This document shows positions 46,559-55,433 of a stretch of 64,000 nt of DNA, in pieces (the stretch's first letter is position 1; each line of letters begins with the position of its first letter). The stretch is from Lachnospiraceae bacterium. GTDB lineage: Bacteria > Bacillota > Clostridia > Lachnospirales > Lachnospiraceae. The notes under the pieces are model-generated. The model did no database searches, was not told the origin of the DNA, and saw only the letters and a program-made list of their open reading frames with translations. The position numbers were made by a program, and so were the translations under genes. The stretch is taken from the NCBI GenBank assembly GCA_910575035.1, contig CAJTDL010000006.1:186001-250000 (forward strand). Direction: 5' to 3'.

Positions 46559-49500
46559 TTACTTTATTTTTACCGTTTTCTTTTGCCCTTTGCCTTTCAG
46601 CAGCTTGGAATAAGCTTTTTTCTGTGCCTTAGGAACCGTAATCACAGCCTTGGAATAAATGCCCTTGAACGCATTCTTCCCTACGCTCTTAAGCTTCTTA
46701 GACTTAATCGTGACCTTCTTTAACTTTGCACAGGACTGGAAGGCATTCTTCCCAATCTTCGTTACATTTGCGCCAATGGTAACCTTTGCCAGCTTCTTAT
46801 TGCCCTTAAACGCATTTGCGCCAATACCTGTCACCTTAAAGGTGTAGCCATTGAGCTTCACGGTTGCCGGAACCGTAACCGAAGCATAGGTTTTCTTTAC
46901 AGGCGCGCTCAGCTCTACTGTCCCGCCGGAAGCCGCCGATTTCGTTACCCTGTACTTCAAGCTTCCGCTCTTATAAACCTTGCCTTTTACCGGGATCTGC
47001 TTCTTAATCTGGAAAGTCTTTTTCAGGCTTCCAGTGTAATTTCCCTTGAACTGAATGGTTACTGTAGCTTTTCCTACATTCTTATTGTTTGTATAGGACA
47101 AGGTATAATCTGTGCCTGCCTGATAGCCCTTTACTTTTAATCCAGGCTGTGTAATGGCTTTGCCTGTGTAGTACATGGTCTTAATGCCTGTTATTGTGGC
47201 GCTTGTCACTTTCTTCGGAAGCACCTTCACAGTGACGCTGATCCCTGCCACAGCCTCATAATTCTTGGTGTCTGCCGGCGTATAAGCAACTTTAAAGCTG
47301 CGGTTCCCTACTGCCCCTACCTTCGTCTGCAAAGCGCTTTCAAATGCAAACCCTTGAGGCAATGTTACTTTTGCAAGGGTGTCCCCGTAAGCCGCTGTCA
47401 ATCCTGTGGGCAGGCTATAGGAAGGCACTGCCTTGCTGATCGTAAAGCTTACCGCCTCTGATACGGCTGCCCCATAAGCATCTGTCTCTGCTGCAAATCC
47501 CTTCACATAATAGGTTCCTGCCTCACTTGGCTGTGCAACCTCCTGGGTGCAGGCTGCATCCGCATAATACTTGTAAGTAACCTCTGCCCCTGTATTTGTT
47601 GTGCTTTCCACCTTCGGCGCTGCCTTTGTGGATCCGTCATAGGTAAAGCCTGCACAGCTGATGGAAATGCTCCCTTCCAGGATTTCCGGCTCTTTGGGGA
47701 TTTCAATTTCCTTTCCTTCATAAAGCTGCTTCACATCCTCTGGCGTCAGCGCAAAGTTATAAATAGACATTTCGTCCATCAGCCCGTTGTAGAACTCTCC
47801 GCTTCCCCAGGTTGCCTTTCCAATATAAACAATGCCATTTTCCCCGAAAATATCTGCCAGGGCATAGCTGCTGCCCTCTTTTGACTTTAACTCACCGTTT
47901 ATATAGAGGGCTGTGCTGTCGCTGTCACATACGACTGTAACAAACCTCCATTCATTCCTTGCAACGTCGTCTGTGGTGGCGGAAACAGGCCGGCTGCCAG
48001 TATTGTGGTAACGCTCAGCCGTGATAGAATTCCCACTGTCAAGTATGCCCAGATAAACTTCCTTCTGGTAGGTAGGCGATGTAGCATCCGGCGCCGCATA
48101 GAAGGCCCAGTTTGCATTTGCATTGTCCACCTTCCCCCAATAGGAAATGGTAAGGGCATTGTAGTCTGTCAGCAACGCTTTCCCTTCTGAATCTGTGACT
48201 GCCAGATATGTGCCATTGCTCAGGCTTAAGGCCTTGCCTTCCTTTGCGTCATCCACCAGTGACAGTGTGCCGGATGCGACCTGGGCTTTTGCCTTTTCGC
48301 CCTGCAGCCCATTTTCAGCATCATCAAAGGAGAAATCAAGGATTTTCTCAGGCTTTATCCTATTATATTGCCGGATGGCCGCCTCCAGCTTGCTGTAATT
48401 CGTGATCTGGTTCTTCTGTTCGGCTGTCAGCGCATCATATGCTTTCTGCACTGCATCCAACTGGGCTTTGCACTCCTTTGTATAGCGGACCACTCCAATA
48501 GAATTGATCCCTGCCAGCACTTCATTGATGGCATTTGCATTATTGATCTCCTCCTCTGAAACAGGGGAGTCTGATTTTATCACATTGATCCTGTATTCTA
48601 TGGCTGTGGTATGATCCTGGGCATAAGCCCTCACCTCAACCATCGTTTTCTTTTCCGCTAAGGGGACTTCCCTTGGCAAGGTATCATCCACCAGGATGCC
48701 ATTTACATATACCAGCCCGCTGGGCACATTTGGCACGGCATTTAAAGTAATCGCCGCAGAGGCTTCTGGCACAACCAATGTATATGCCTTTTTAGAAGCT
48801 GAAAACCCAGGCGTCAGCTTGCCATCTGCAAAGCTTAACCGGGACAGCTCTGCATCTGTGCTGTACTCGCCTTTTGTCTTAATGGCAATCCCATATAATC
48901 CGCCTACTGGGGATTTTGATTCACTGTTTGTCTGGAACTTTACTGTTACAACTGGAATCTTATTGCCCTGTTCATCCGTTACTTCATTTCCGGTCGTATC
49001 CACCTTAAACTTCGTTGGGTTCTTCCAGTATTTTTCTGGTATTTCATCCAGCTCTGCATAAAATGTATTGCCGCCTGCTGCATTTGTCACCGTAACTGTC
49101 TTCAGGAACTCATCATTGATATAAATATCAAATTTCCTTCCTGCATCTGCCGTGGCATAAGTACACTCCAAATAATTTTTCTCAGCGGAGGTGTCCACTT
49201 GCAGGTCATAACTGAACCATCCCTCTTTGTCCTTAGGCACATGTCGGAAGGTACGGCCGTTGTAACTCCCTACCTCAGAAGTCTCAGAGGCCTTCATATT
49301 TTTTGCCGCTTCTGAATTATTCTCATCAAAGCTGTCCAGGGAATCTGCTGTCAATTCCGTATCCCTCAGCCGTTCCTTTTTGCGCTTAATGTTGGCCTGC
49401 GCCTCTTTGGAATCCTTCACCTCAAAGGTCATATACAGCCCATAGCGCTCCTGGTAACGCATAAAATGCGGTGTATAAATCAAATCTGGTGAATCCGTAT

Positions 49501-52500
49501 TCTTCAGCTGGAACTGTACCCTGCCGTCCGCGCTGTCTTCTATGCGCACAAGGTTTTCCTTTACATTTGCCATCCATTCTTCTACCGTCATATCCTGAAC
49601 TGTAATGGCAGTCTGGCAGGAACTGTCTTTGGTGCCAACCCGCACCAGGATGCCATTTGCACTGGAGGCTTCGATGTTGTTTGTCCCAAGCGCTGTGCTC
49701 AGCACCACCGGGCCATACTTAAATGCCACGAAATTCTGATTGTCCTGGGTAGAATAAGCCTTCACTTCCATCGGGAACTTTAACCGAATGACATCCCCAG
49801 CCTTCACATTTGAAACCACTGCATACCCTTTTTCCTCTTTTATCTCCTGCTTTGCACCATTCAGGTAAAGCTCTGGGGCTCCGACTGTCCAGTCTGGGAT
49901 ACGGAACCGCAGGCTGGTATTTGCTGCCACCTCTGTGCCGTCAATTGCCGTAACCTGGACATTCACTTCATCCTCATTTGGCATATTTGCCTCCTGGGCC
50001 AGCTTCAGGTTCTGCTTTTCAAAGTGAAATGTGCTGCTGAAATACATATTCACATAAACATCTGACTGCTCCGTAAAGTAAATGGTATCGCCCAGCTTGG
50101 AGAAATTCTCCATGCCAGTCCCTGTACAGCACCAGAACTCATCAAAGGGGCGGTTGAACACTTTGTTGTACCCTGGAGCCATTGGCTGGAAATACATAGT
50201 CGTGCCTGTATCCGGGTTCTGGGAAGACAGGATCGCATTGATATATGTATTCTCATAATAGTCCATATATTTTTTATCCTTGGTCAGTTTGTACAGTTCC
50301 CTGGATAATTTCAGCATATTGTAGGTATTGCAGGTCTCACAGGTCAGCGCCCCATCGTAGTCGCCTTTTGTGGCGTCTGCATACAGCTGGTCTGCATCAT
50401 GGAAATGCTCTGACTGGCTGTTGCCGCCTGTCACATAAGTATGGTGCGCAATGGTAATATCCCAGAAATTGATGGCTGCGTCCTTGTACTTTTCCAGGCT
50501 GTCCTTCTCTGTCTCAGTCAGCTTATCGTAATACTCCTGATTCTCCGTCAAAACGGTATAACGCTTCAATGCGCCTGTTAATTTGGGGATTGTGGTATTT
50601 GCATGCTTCCCGCTTAGCACATCCCTTCCGGCTGCAAGGCTGTTAAACAAGGAAACCTCGTCAAAATACTGGGCAGCTGCCTTATAGTGGTCATTTCCAG
50701 TAATATCGTAAATCTCATACAGCGCCTCATTCATGCCGCCATATTCTGTCCGAAGCATCGTAGTATTATCTGTCAGCTTGCTGCACCGGTTGTAAACATA
50801 CTCACTAAAGGCCTCCGCAATGCCCAATGCCTTATTGGCAAGCTGGCCGTCATCCGCATCCTTTACAAATGTGTAAATATCAATCAGCCCGGCCAGCACT
50901 TTGTGCAGATTATACCAGGGCACGATCACGTTCTCATCACTGCTGCCTGTCCCGTCTGTCTTATTCAGGATACTCTCCCGGAAAGCGGAGACATAGCCTG
51001 CACTGGAAGGATTCTTTGCCGCATAGGCATCCTGGCATTCCTTCAGCCCATTGACTGCATCCCGGATCTCTGCGAGCAGCTTTTCCTTGGTCCCTGCATC
51101 CTGCGTGCCCTCATAAGCCTGGGAAAGGGCTGACATATAATGCCCAAAGGTATGGCCACGGAAATTTGTGCCGTTGCTCCGCTCCCAGCCCTGATAGCGG
51201 TCCGTGGTAGGCGGCGTCAATCCTGACACCACATAAAATTCATACAGGAATTTCTTAGAGCTTAAGCTTAACAGGTATTCATTTTCCTTTTGTGCTGCAT
51301 GGGTTAAATAGCTATCTGCCAATGCCACATTGGCAATGCCGCTGTCTGTGATTTTATCAGACGCCTGTTCTGATTTTGCAGCCACAGAAACCGGAAACAT
51401 TGCTGTCACAGGCTTGCCTTTGGCAAAGGACGCCGTTGCAGTTAATGTCACATCCACTGCCCCTGTTTCCGGCGGGGTCACCGTGCCGTCTGCTGCAATC
51501 ACATCCGGATGGGAGGATGCCCATGTAATCACAGAGCCAGAGTTCCCTGTTCCTGGCAGGGACAGCTTCCGGCTGGCAGTAGCTGGGATGTTCAGCCCAT
51601 CCAAATCGCTCTGGGCTATGGCTTCCTTGTCCAGGGTAAGGCCGCTTTCTTCATAGAGGGCAACAGCCCCTTCCAAATCTACCGTTTCATTATAGATACG
51701 GTATTCATCCAGTGCCGCATTCAAAAAAGAACCCTTATAGTCAGGCCCATTATAGCCAACTGTCTTTTGGATATCTGGACAGGGCCCAACCACGCCTGTG
51801 GATGTATTGCTGGTGCCATATTTTATGTATGTGCTCTGTGGAATGCCGTTGCGGTAAATGGCAGCCTCCTTGGTACTGCTGTCATAAGTTACCACAATGT
51901 GGGTCCACTGCCCTGCCGGGAAGAACTGGTCCCTGTTTGCCGCAATGGAAATCATATAAGGCTGCTGCCCATTGGCCGCAGGGCCTACGGACAGGGACAG
52001 CGGCGTGCTGTCATTTTCGGAAGATAAGTACCACCCATCACTGTACCAGACGGTCTTATTCCATGTGATCACCTGCTCTCCTGACATAGCTTTGTGCGGG
52101 TTTACCCAGAAGGAAAGGGTTAGCTTCTCAGGGGAAAGGGCTTCATTTGTGCCCAGATCCAATTGTGTGCTCCCATCAAAGGACAAAGCCTTTCCACTAA
52201 TGCCATCCACATAGGAAACCGTTTCCTTATTGGCCTTAATGGCAGAATTGTTCCCAGATGTATCTGTCAGGCTGTCTTCAAATTTCAGGTTCAGTACAGG
52301 AGCATCCAACGCTTGCGGATCTGCCTCTCCATCTCCCGCATCCAGCTTCACCGCCGCATCGTCCCCGGCTGCTTCATCCATTTGCTTAACTGCGTTTTCA
52401 GACAGGCCATCTGCTGGCTCTGCCGCATCGTCCCCAGCCGCCGCATCCATTTGCTTAACTGCGTTTTCAGGCAGGCCGTCCGCTGGCCCTGCCGCGTAAA

Positions 52501-52573
52501 GCTGCGGGGCTGGCAAGCCCGTAAGAGCCACTGACATGGCAAGAAAACCTGCCAATATAGATTTTCTTTTCAT
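46559..52573 (-). CDS. Secreted multidomain GH127-type beta-L-arabinofuranosidase
   Basis: The 2004-residue protein begins with a signal peptide (cleavage about residue 28) and two 23-residue repeats (PADGL.ENAVKQMD, about 30-75). Then come LamG-like (about 93-312) and atrophied Ig-like (about 318-400) domains, and a GH127/DUF1680 catalytic domain (from about 414). Catalytic residues are E722 in GGNSQSEHF, E746 and C748 in CETCNTYNMLKL, and C815-C816 in FWCCTGTG; this matches the zinc-cysteine thiolate site of GH127/GH146. After it are a cadherin-like sandwich (about 1240-1330), a FIVAR-like helix bundle, a second LamG domain (about 1410-1618), MBG-like repeats and a BspA-type LRR_5 region (about 1860-2004). 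No LPXTG is visible. AGGAGGG precedes the ATG. Plant arabinan or arabinogalactan-type glycans are the likely substrate. Confidence 0.88.
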   Translation of the reverse strand: MKRKSILAGFLAMSVALTGLPAPQLYAAGPADGLPENAVKQMDAAAGDDAAEPADGLSENAVKQMDEAAGDDAAVKLDAGDGEADPQALDAPVLNLKFEDSLTDTSGNNSAIKANKETVSYVDGISGKALSFDGSTQLDLGTNEALSPEKLTLSFWVNPHKAMSGEQVITWNKTVWYSDGWYLSSENDSTPLSLSVGPAANGQQPYMISIAANRDQFFPAGQWTHIVVTYDSSTKEAAIYRNGIPQSTYIKYGTSNTSTGVVGPCPDIQKTVGYNGPDYKGSFLNAALDEYRIYNETVDLEGAVALYEESGLTLDKEAIAQSDLDGLNIPATASRKLSLPGTGNSGSVITWASSHPDVIAADGTVTPPETGAVDVTLTATASFAKGKPVTAMFPVSVAAKSEQASDKITDSGIANVALADSYLTHAAQKENEYLLSLSSKKFLYEFYVVSGLTPPTTDRYQGWERSNGTNFRGHTFGHYMSALSQAYEGTQDAGTKEKLLAEIRDAVNGLKECQDAYAAKNPSSAGYVSAFRESILNKTDGTGSSDENVIVPWYNLHKVLAGLIDIYTFVKDADDGQLANKALGIAEAFSEYVYNRCSKLTDNTTMLRTEYGGMNEALYEIYDITGNDHYKAAAQYFDEVSLFNSLAAGRDVLSGKHANTTIPKLTGALKRYTVLTENQEYYDKLTETEKDSLEKYKDAAINFWDITIAHHTYVTGGNSQSEHFHDADQLYADATKGDYDGALTCETCNTYNMLKLSRELYKLTKDKKYMDYYENTYINAILSSQNPDTGTTMYFQPMAPGYNKVFNRPFDEFWCCTGTGMENFSKLGDTIYFTEQSDVYVNMYFSSTFHFEKQNLKLAQEANMPNEDEVNVQVTAIDGTEVAANTSLRFRIPDWTVGAPELYLNGAKQEIKEEKGYAVVSNVKAGDVIRLKFPMEVKAYSTQDNQNFVAFKYGPVVLSTALGTNNIEASSANGILVRVGTKDSSCQTAITVQDMTVEEWMANVKENLVRIEDSADGRVQFQLKNTDSPDLIYTPHFMRYQERYGLYMTFEVKDSKEAQANIKRKKERLRDTELTADSLDSFDENNSEAAKNMKASETSEVGSYNGRTFRHVPKDKEGWFSYDLQVDTSAEKNYLECTYATADAGRKFDIYINDEFLKTVTVTNAAGGNTFYAELDEIPEKYWKNPTKFKVDTTGNEVTDEQGNKIPVVTVKFQTNSESKSPVGGLYGIAIKTKGEYSTDAELSRLSFADGKLTPGFSASKKAYTLVVPEASAAITLNAVPNVPSGLVYVNGILVDDTLPREVPLAEKKTMVEVRAYAQDHTTAIEYRINVIKSDSPVSEEEINNANAINEVLAGINSIGVVRYTKECKAQLDAVQKAYDALTAEQKNQITNYSKLEAAIRQYNRIKPEKILDFSFDDAENGLQGEKAKAQVASGTLSLVDDAKEGKALSLSNGTYLAVTDSEGKALLTDYNALTISYWGKVDNANANWAFYAAPDATSPTYQKEVYLGILDSGNSITAERYHNTGSRPVSATTDDVARNEWRFVTVVCDSDSTALYINGELKSKEGSSYALADIFGENGIVYIGKATWGSGEFYNGLMDEMSIYNFALTPEDVKQLYEGKEIEIPKEPEILEGSISISCAGFTYDGSTKAAPKVESTTNTGAEVTYKYYADAACTQEVAQPSEAGTYYVKGFAAETDAYGAAVSEAVSFTISKAVPSYSLPTGLTAAYGDTLAKVTLPQGFAFESALQTKVGAVGNRSFKVAYTPADTKNYEAVAGISVTVKVLPKKVTSATITGIKTMYYTGKAITQPGLKVKGYQAGTDYTLSYTNNKNVGKATVTIQFKGNYTGSLKKTFQIKKQIPVKGKVYKSGSLKYRVTKSAASGGTVELSAPVKKTYASVTVPATVKLNGYTFKVTGIGANAFKGNKKLAKVTIGANVTKIGKNAFQSCAKLKKVTIKSKKLKSVGKNAFKGIYSKAVITVPKAQKKAYSKLLKGKGQKKTVKIK

Positions 52574-52770
52574 GATAAGTCCCTCCTTTTTTTCATCTGG
52601 CTTTGCCCTTGCGTATTGGATCATTTGCCAAAAGGATTGGGGATTATAACCTTTTATATGGCAAAAATATAAAAATTCTTCCAAAAGCGAAGCCATTTTT
52701 AGTATAACATAGATAATTATCGTGGAAAAGGGAGAATCTAAAATAATTATTATCAGAGAACAGAACCGCA

Positions 52771-53041
52771 GTTACTATTCATGGCTCAGGAATATGCTGA
52801 ACTGCGCATTCCATGAGAACATGATTCAGGAGTGATGGGCGGTTTTTGCGAAACAAAACTTTAAATATCATCTGAATTGTTGCTATAAGCAGCTCCCAGG
52901 CCGTGAATCAATGTCAGTAACTTAAGGAATTAACAGACAGAGAGCGGGGATGGCCAGGTGTCCGGCTGGGAGCGTCTGGGCTTCAGGATTTTAAGAGGAA
53001 AATACTCCCTTAAGTTACTGACATTGGCCATGAATAATAAC
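52771..53041 (-). mobile_element. MITE-like element with 15-bp inverted ends and a perfect 8-bp target duplication
   Basis: The left end GTTACTATTCATGGC and right end GCCATGAATAATAAC are inverted repeats matching at 14 of 15 bases. GAACCGCA stands directly on both sides (52763-52770 and 53042-53049), a perfect 8-bp target-site duplication. The 271-bp interior has no credible gene. Its first half is the reverse complement of the right half of the copy at 16802-17056, and the second half carries TGTCAGTAACTTAAGG, seen in most copies. It occupies the centre of the 516-base gap 52574-53089. Confidence 0.85.
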
Positions 53042-53089
53042 GAACCGCAGCGGGGAAAAGCTTCCGCATCTGGCATCCGTTCCGCATAA

Positions 53090-55333
53090 TTAAGGCCTTT
53101 TCACCCCTCTGCCATCTCGATTTGCCATCCGAAGGCGGTGAAGCGCAACCTCTTTTTCTTTCACAGTTATAAATTTTTCTTCCTGCCCCAGTGCATAGAC
53201 CTCTTTCAGTATGTCCTTCGGATCTATTTTCATTCCCCGAACACCCACCGCCCCCTTTTTCTTCTCTGGCACATCAGATGCTAAAAATCTTAAAAACATC
53301 CCCTTTTCTGTCTGCATCACAATGCTTTCCCCTTCTGCATCCTCCAGCATATGCACAAACAGCAGCCGCTCCCCTTCGTTCAGCTTCGTGGAGGCAGTGG
53401 TGCGCTTTGATACGTCAAACTCCTCCCCCTGTACCTGCTTGAGCATCCCGCTGCTGTTTACAAACAGCAAATGCCTTCCCAGCAGGTTCGTCAGGCAATT
53501 GAGGTACAGGACGGCCTCCTCACTGCTGTTATAATTACTGATATTATCCAGGGGCGTGCCTTTATCCCGGAACTTCCCATGAGGCAGATCCAATACCTTG
53601 GCCATATGGAGCTGCCCCTTATCGGTAAATACACAGAGTTTGTCTGTATTCATACAGGGAATAACATATTTATTCTCTCCATCTGCCGCCTCCCTGTTCC
53701 GCTCATAAGCAGGCACATCAATCGTTTTCACATACCCAAACCGATCCACCAAAAGGACAACTGGCATTTCCTCCGCTTTCTTTTCCTCATAGACAGCTTC
53801 CTTTGCATTCTCAATCCTGGTTTTCCTTGCCTGCCCATATTCCTTCTGGAAATGGTTCAGCTCCTTGACAATGGCCTTTGCCATGGCAGCGCGGCTGCCT
53901 AAAATTTCCTCATATTTTGATATATTGGCAAGGGTTGCTGCATGTTCTTTCATCAAAGCCTCAATTTCCAGGCCAATCAGCTTGTACAGGCGCATTTCCA
54001 AAATGGCCGTGGCCTGGCGCTCCGTAAAGCAAAGCTGCCTGGCGTCTGCCTCAGAGCCCTTGAAGCGGAACTTAATCTTCTCTGTCTTTCCATACATCAG
54101 GCATTCCTTGGCATCCCGGATGTTTTTGGCACCCCTTAGGATCTCTATAATCAGGTCAATCACGTCACAGGCCTTGATCAGCCCTTCCTGTACCTCCTTC
54201 TTCTCTAACTCCTTCGCCAACAGCGTCTTATACTTTCGGGTAGCAAGCTCATATTGGAAATCCACATGATGGCGGATCACGGGCACAAGCCCCATAGTTT
54301 CCGGCCTGCCATCCGCCACAGCCAGCATGTTAACGCCAAAGGTGTCCTCTAAACGCGTCTTTTTGTAAAGCATATTGCAAAGGTTCTCCACATCCGCCCC
54401 TTTCTTCAGATCCAGCACAATGCGGATGCCCTCTTTGGAAGATTGGTTGGAAATGTCCACAATGTCATTGGCCTTGCGGCTCTCTGTCAGATTGTACACA
54501 TCTAACAGGAATTTTCCAATATTGGCGCCAAGCATGGTATAGGGAATTTCCGTAATGACCAGGCGCTGCCTGCCGCCTTTTGCCTGCTCAACCTCCACCT
54601 TGCCGCGCACCTTTACCTTTCCGGAGCCTGTCTCATAAATATGCAGCAGGTCGTCTTTGTTTACCACAATGCCCCCTGTGGGGAAATCAGGGCCTTTGAT
54701 ATAGGACATCATTTCCGCTGTGGTAATATCTGGATTTTTCATATAGGCTTTCACGCCCTCAATCACTTCAAAGAGGTTATGGGGCGGGATACTGGTAGCC
54801 ATGCCTACAGCAATCCCTTCTGCTCCGTTGACCAGAAGGTTGGGGATCTTTACCGGGAGCACGGAGGGCTCCTTTTCTGTCTCATCAAAGTTCGGGACGA
54901 AATCCACTACATTTTTGTCAAGGTCTGCAAGGTAGGCTTCCTGGGTGACCTTCTGCAGGCGCGCTTCTGTGTAACGCATGGCGGCTGCGCCGTCGCCTTC
55001 CATGGAACCAAAATTGCCATGGCCATCCACTAGGGGAAGGCCTTTTTTGAAATCCTGTGCCATAACCACTAAAGCTTCATAAATGGAACTGTCTCCGTGG
55101 GGGTGGTATTTACCCATAGTGTCTCCTACGATGCGGGCGCATTTCCGGTAAGGGCGGTCGTAACGGATGCCAAGTTCATGCATGTCGTAGAGGGTCCTGC
55201 GCTGTACGGGCTTTAAGCCGTCGCGTACGTCAGGAAGGGCACGGGAGATAATGACGCTCATAGCGTAGTCGATGTAAGATTTTTGCATTAGGTCGGAATA
55301 TTCGGTCCGGATGATCTGTTCTTTGGGTAGCAT
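53090..55333 (-). CDS. parC: DNA topoisomerase IV subunit A (ParC; GyrA family)
   Basis: The 747-residue type IIA topoisomerase breakage-reunion subunit has YIDYAMSVIISRALPDVRDGLKPVQRR at the N-terminus and the catalytic tyrosine in AAMRYTEARL, plus KYHPHGDSSIYEAL. The C-terminal beta-propeller lacks a clear GyrA box (QRRGGKG); only KFRDKGTPLDN is seen. Together with the shorter length, this favours ParC over GyrA. It lies 100 bases downstream of the ParE-like gene on the same strand. Topo IV decatenates daughter chromosomes. Annotation as a second gyrase A is the alternative. Confidence 0.87.
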   Translation of the reverse strand: MLPKEQIIRTEYSDLMQKSYIDYAMSVIISRALPDVRDGLKPVQRRTLYDMHELGIRYDRPYRKCARIVGDTMGKYHPHGDSSIYEALVVMAQDFKKGLPLVDGHGNFGSMEGDGAAAMRYTEARLQKVTQEAYLADLDKNVVDFVPNFDETEKEPSVLPVKIPNLLVNGAEGIAVGMATSIPPHNLFEVIEGVKAYMKNPDITTAEMMSYIKGPDFPTGGIVVNKDDLLHIYETGSGKVKVRGKVEVEQAKGGRQRLVITEIPYTMLGANIGKFLLDVYNLTESRKANDIVDISNQSSKEGIRIVLDLKKGADVENLCNMLYKKTRLEDTFGVNMLAVADGRPETMGLVPVIRHHVDFQYELATRKYKTLLAKELEKKEVQEGLIKACDVIDLIIEILRGAKNIRDAKECLMYGKTEKIKFRFKGSEADARQLCFTERQATAILEMRLYKLIGLEIEALMKEHAATLANISKYEEILGSRAAMAKAIVKELNHFQKEYGQARKTRIENAKEAVYEEKKAEEMPVVLLVDRFGYVKTIDVPAYERNREAADGENKYVIPCMNTDKLCVFTDKGQLHMAKVLDLPHGKFRDKGTPLDNISNYNSSEEAVLYLNCLTNLLGRHLLFVNSSGMLKQVQGEEFDVSKRTTASTKLNEGERLLFVHMLEDAEGESIVMQTEKGMFLRFLASDVPEKKKGAVGVRGMKIDPKDILKEVYALGQEEKFITVKEKEVALHRLRMANRDGRGVKRP

Positions 55334-55433
55334 GGCTGTTCCTTTCTTATAATGTAGTTACGTTTGGTAATTCCATTTTTATATATCCAATTCTGCATCC
55401 TGGATATGTGGTTTCGTTTAGGTAATTCTATTT

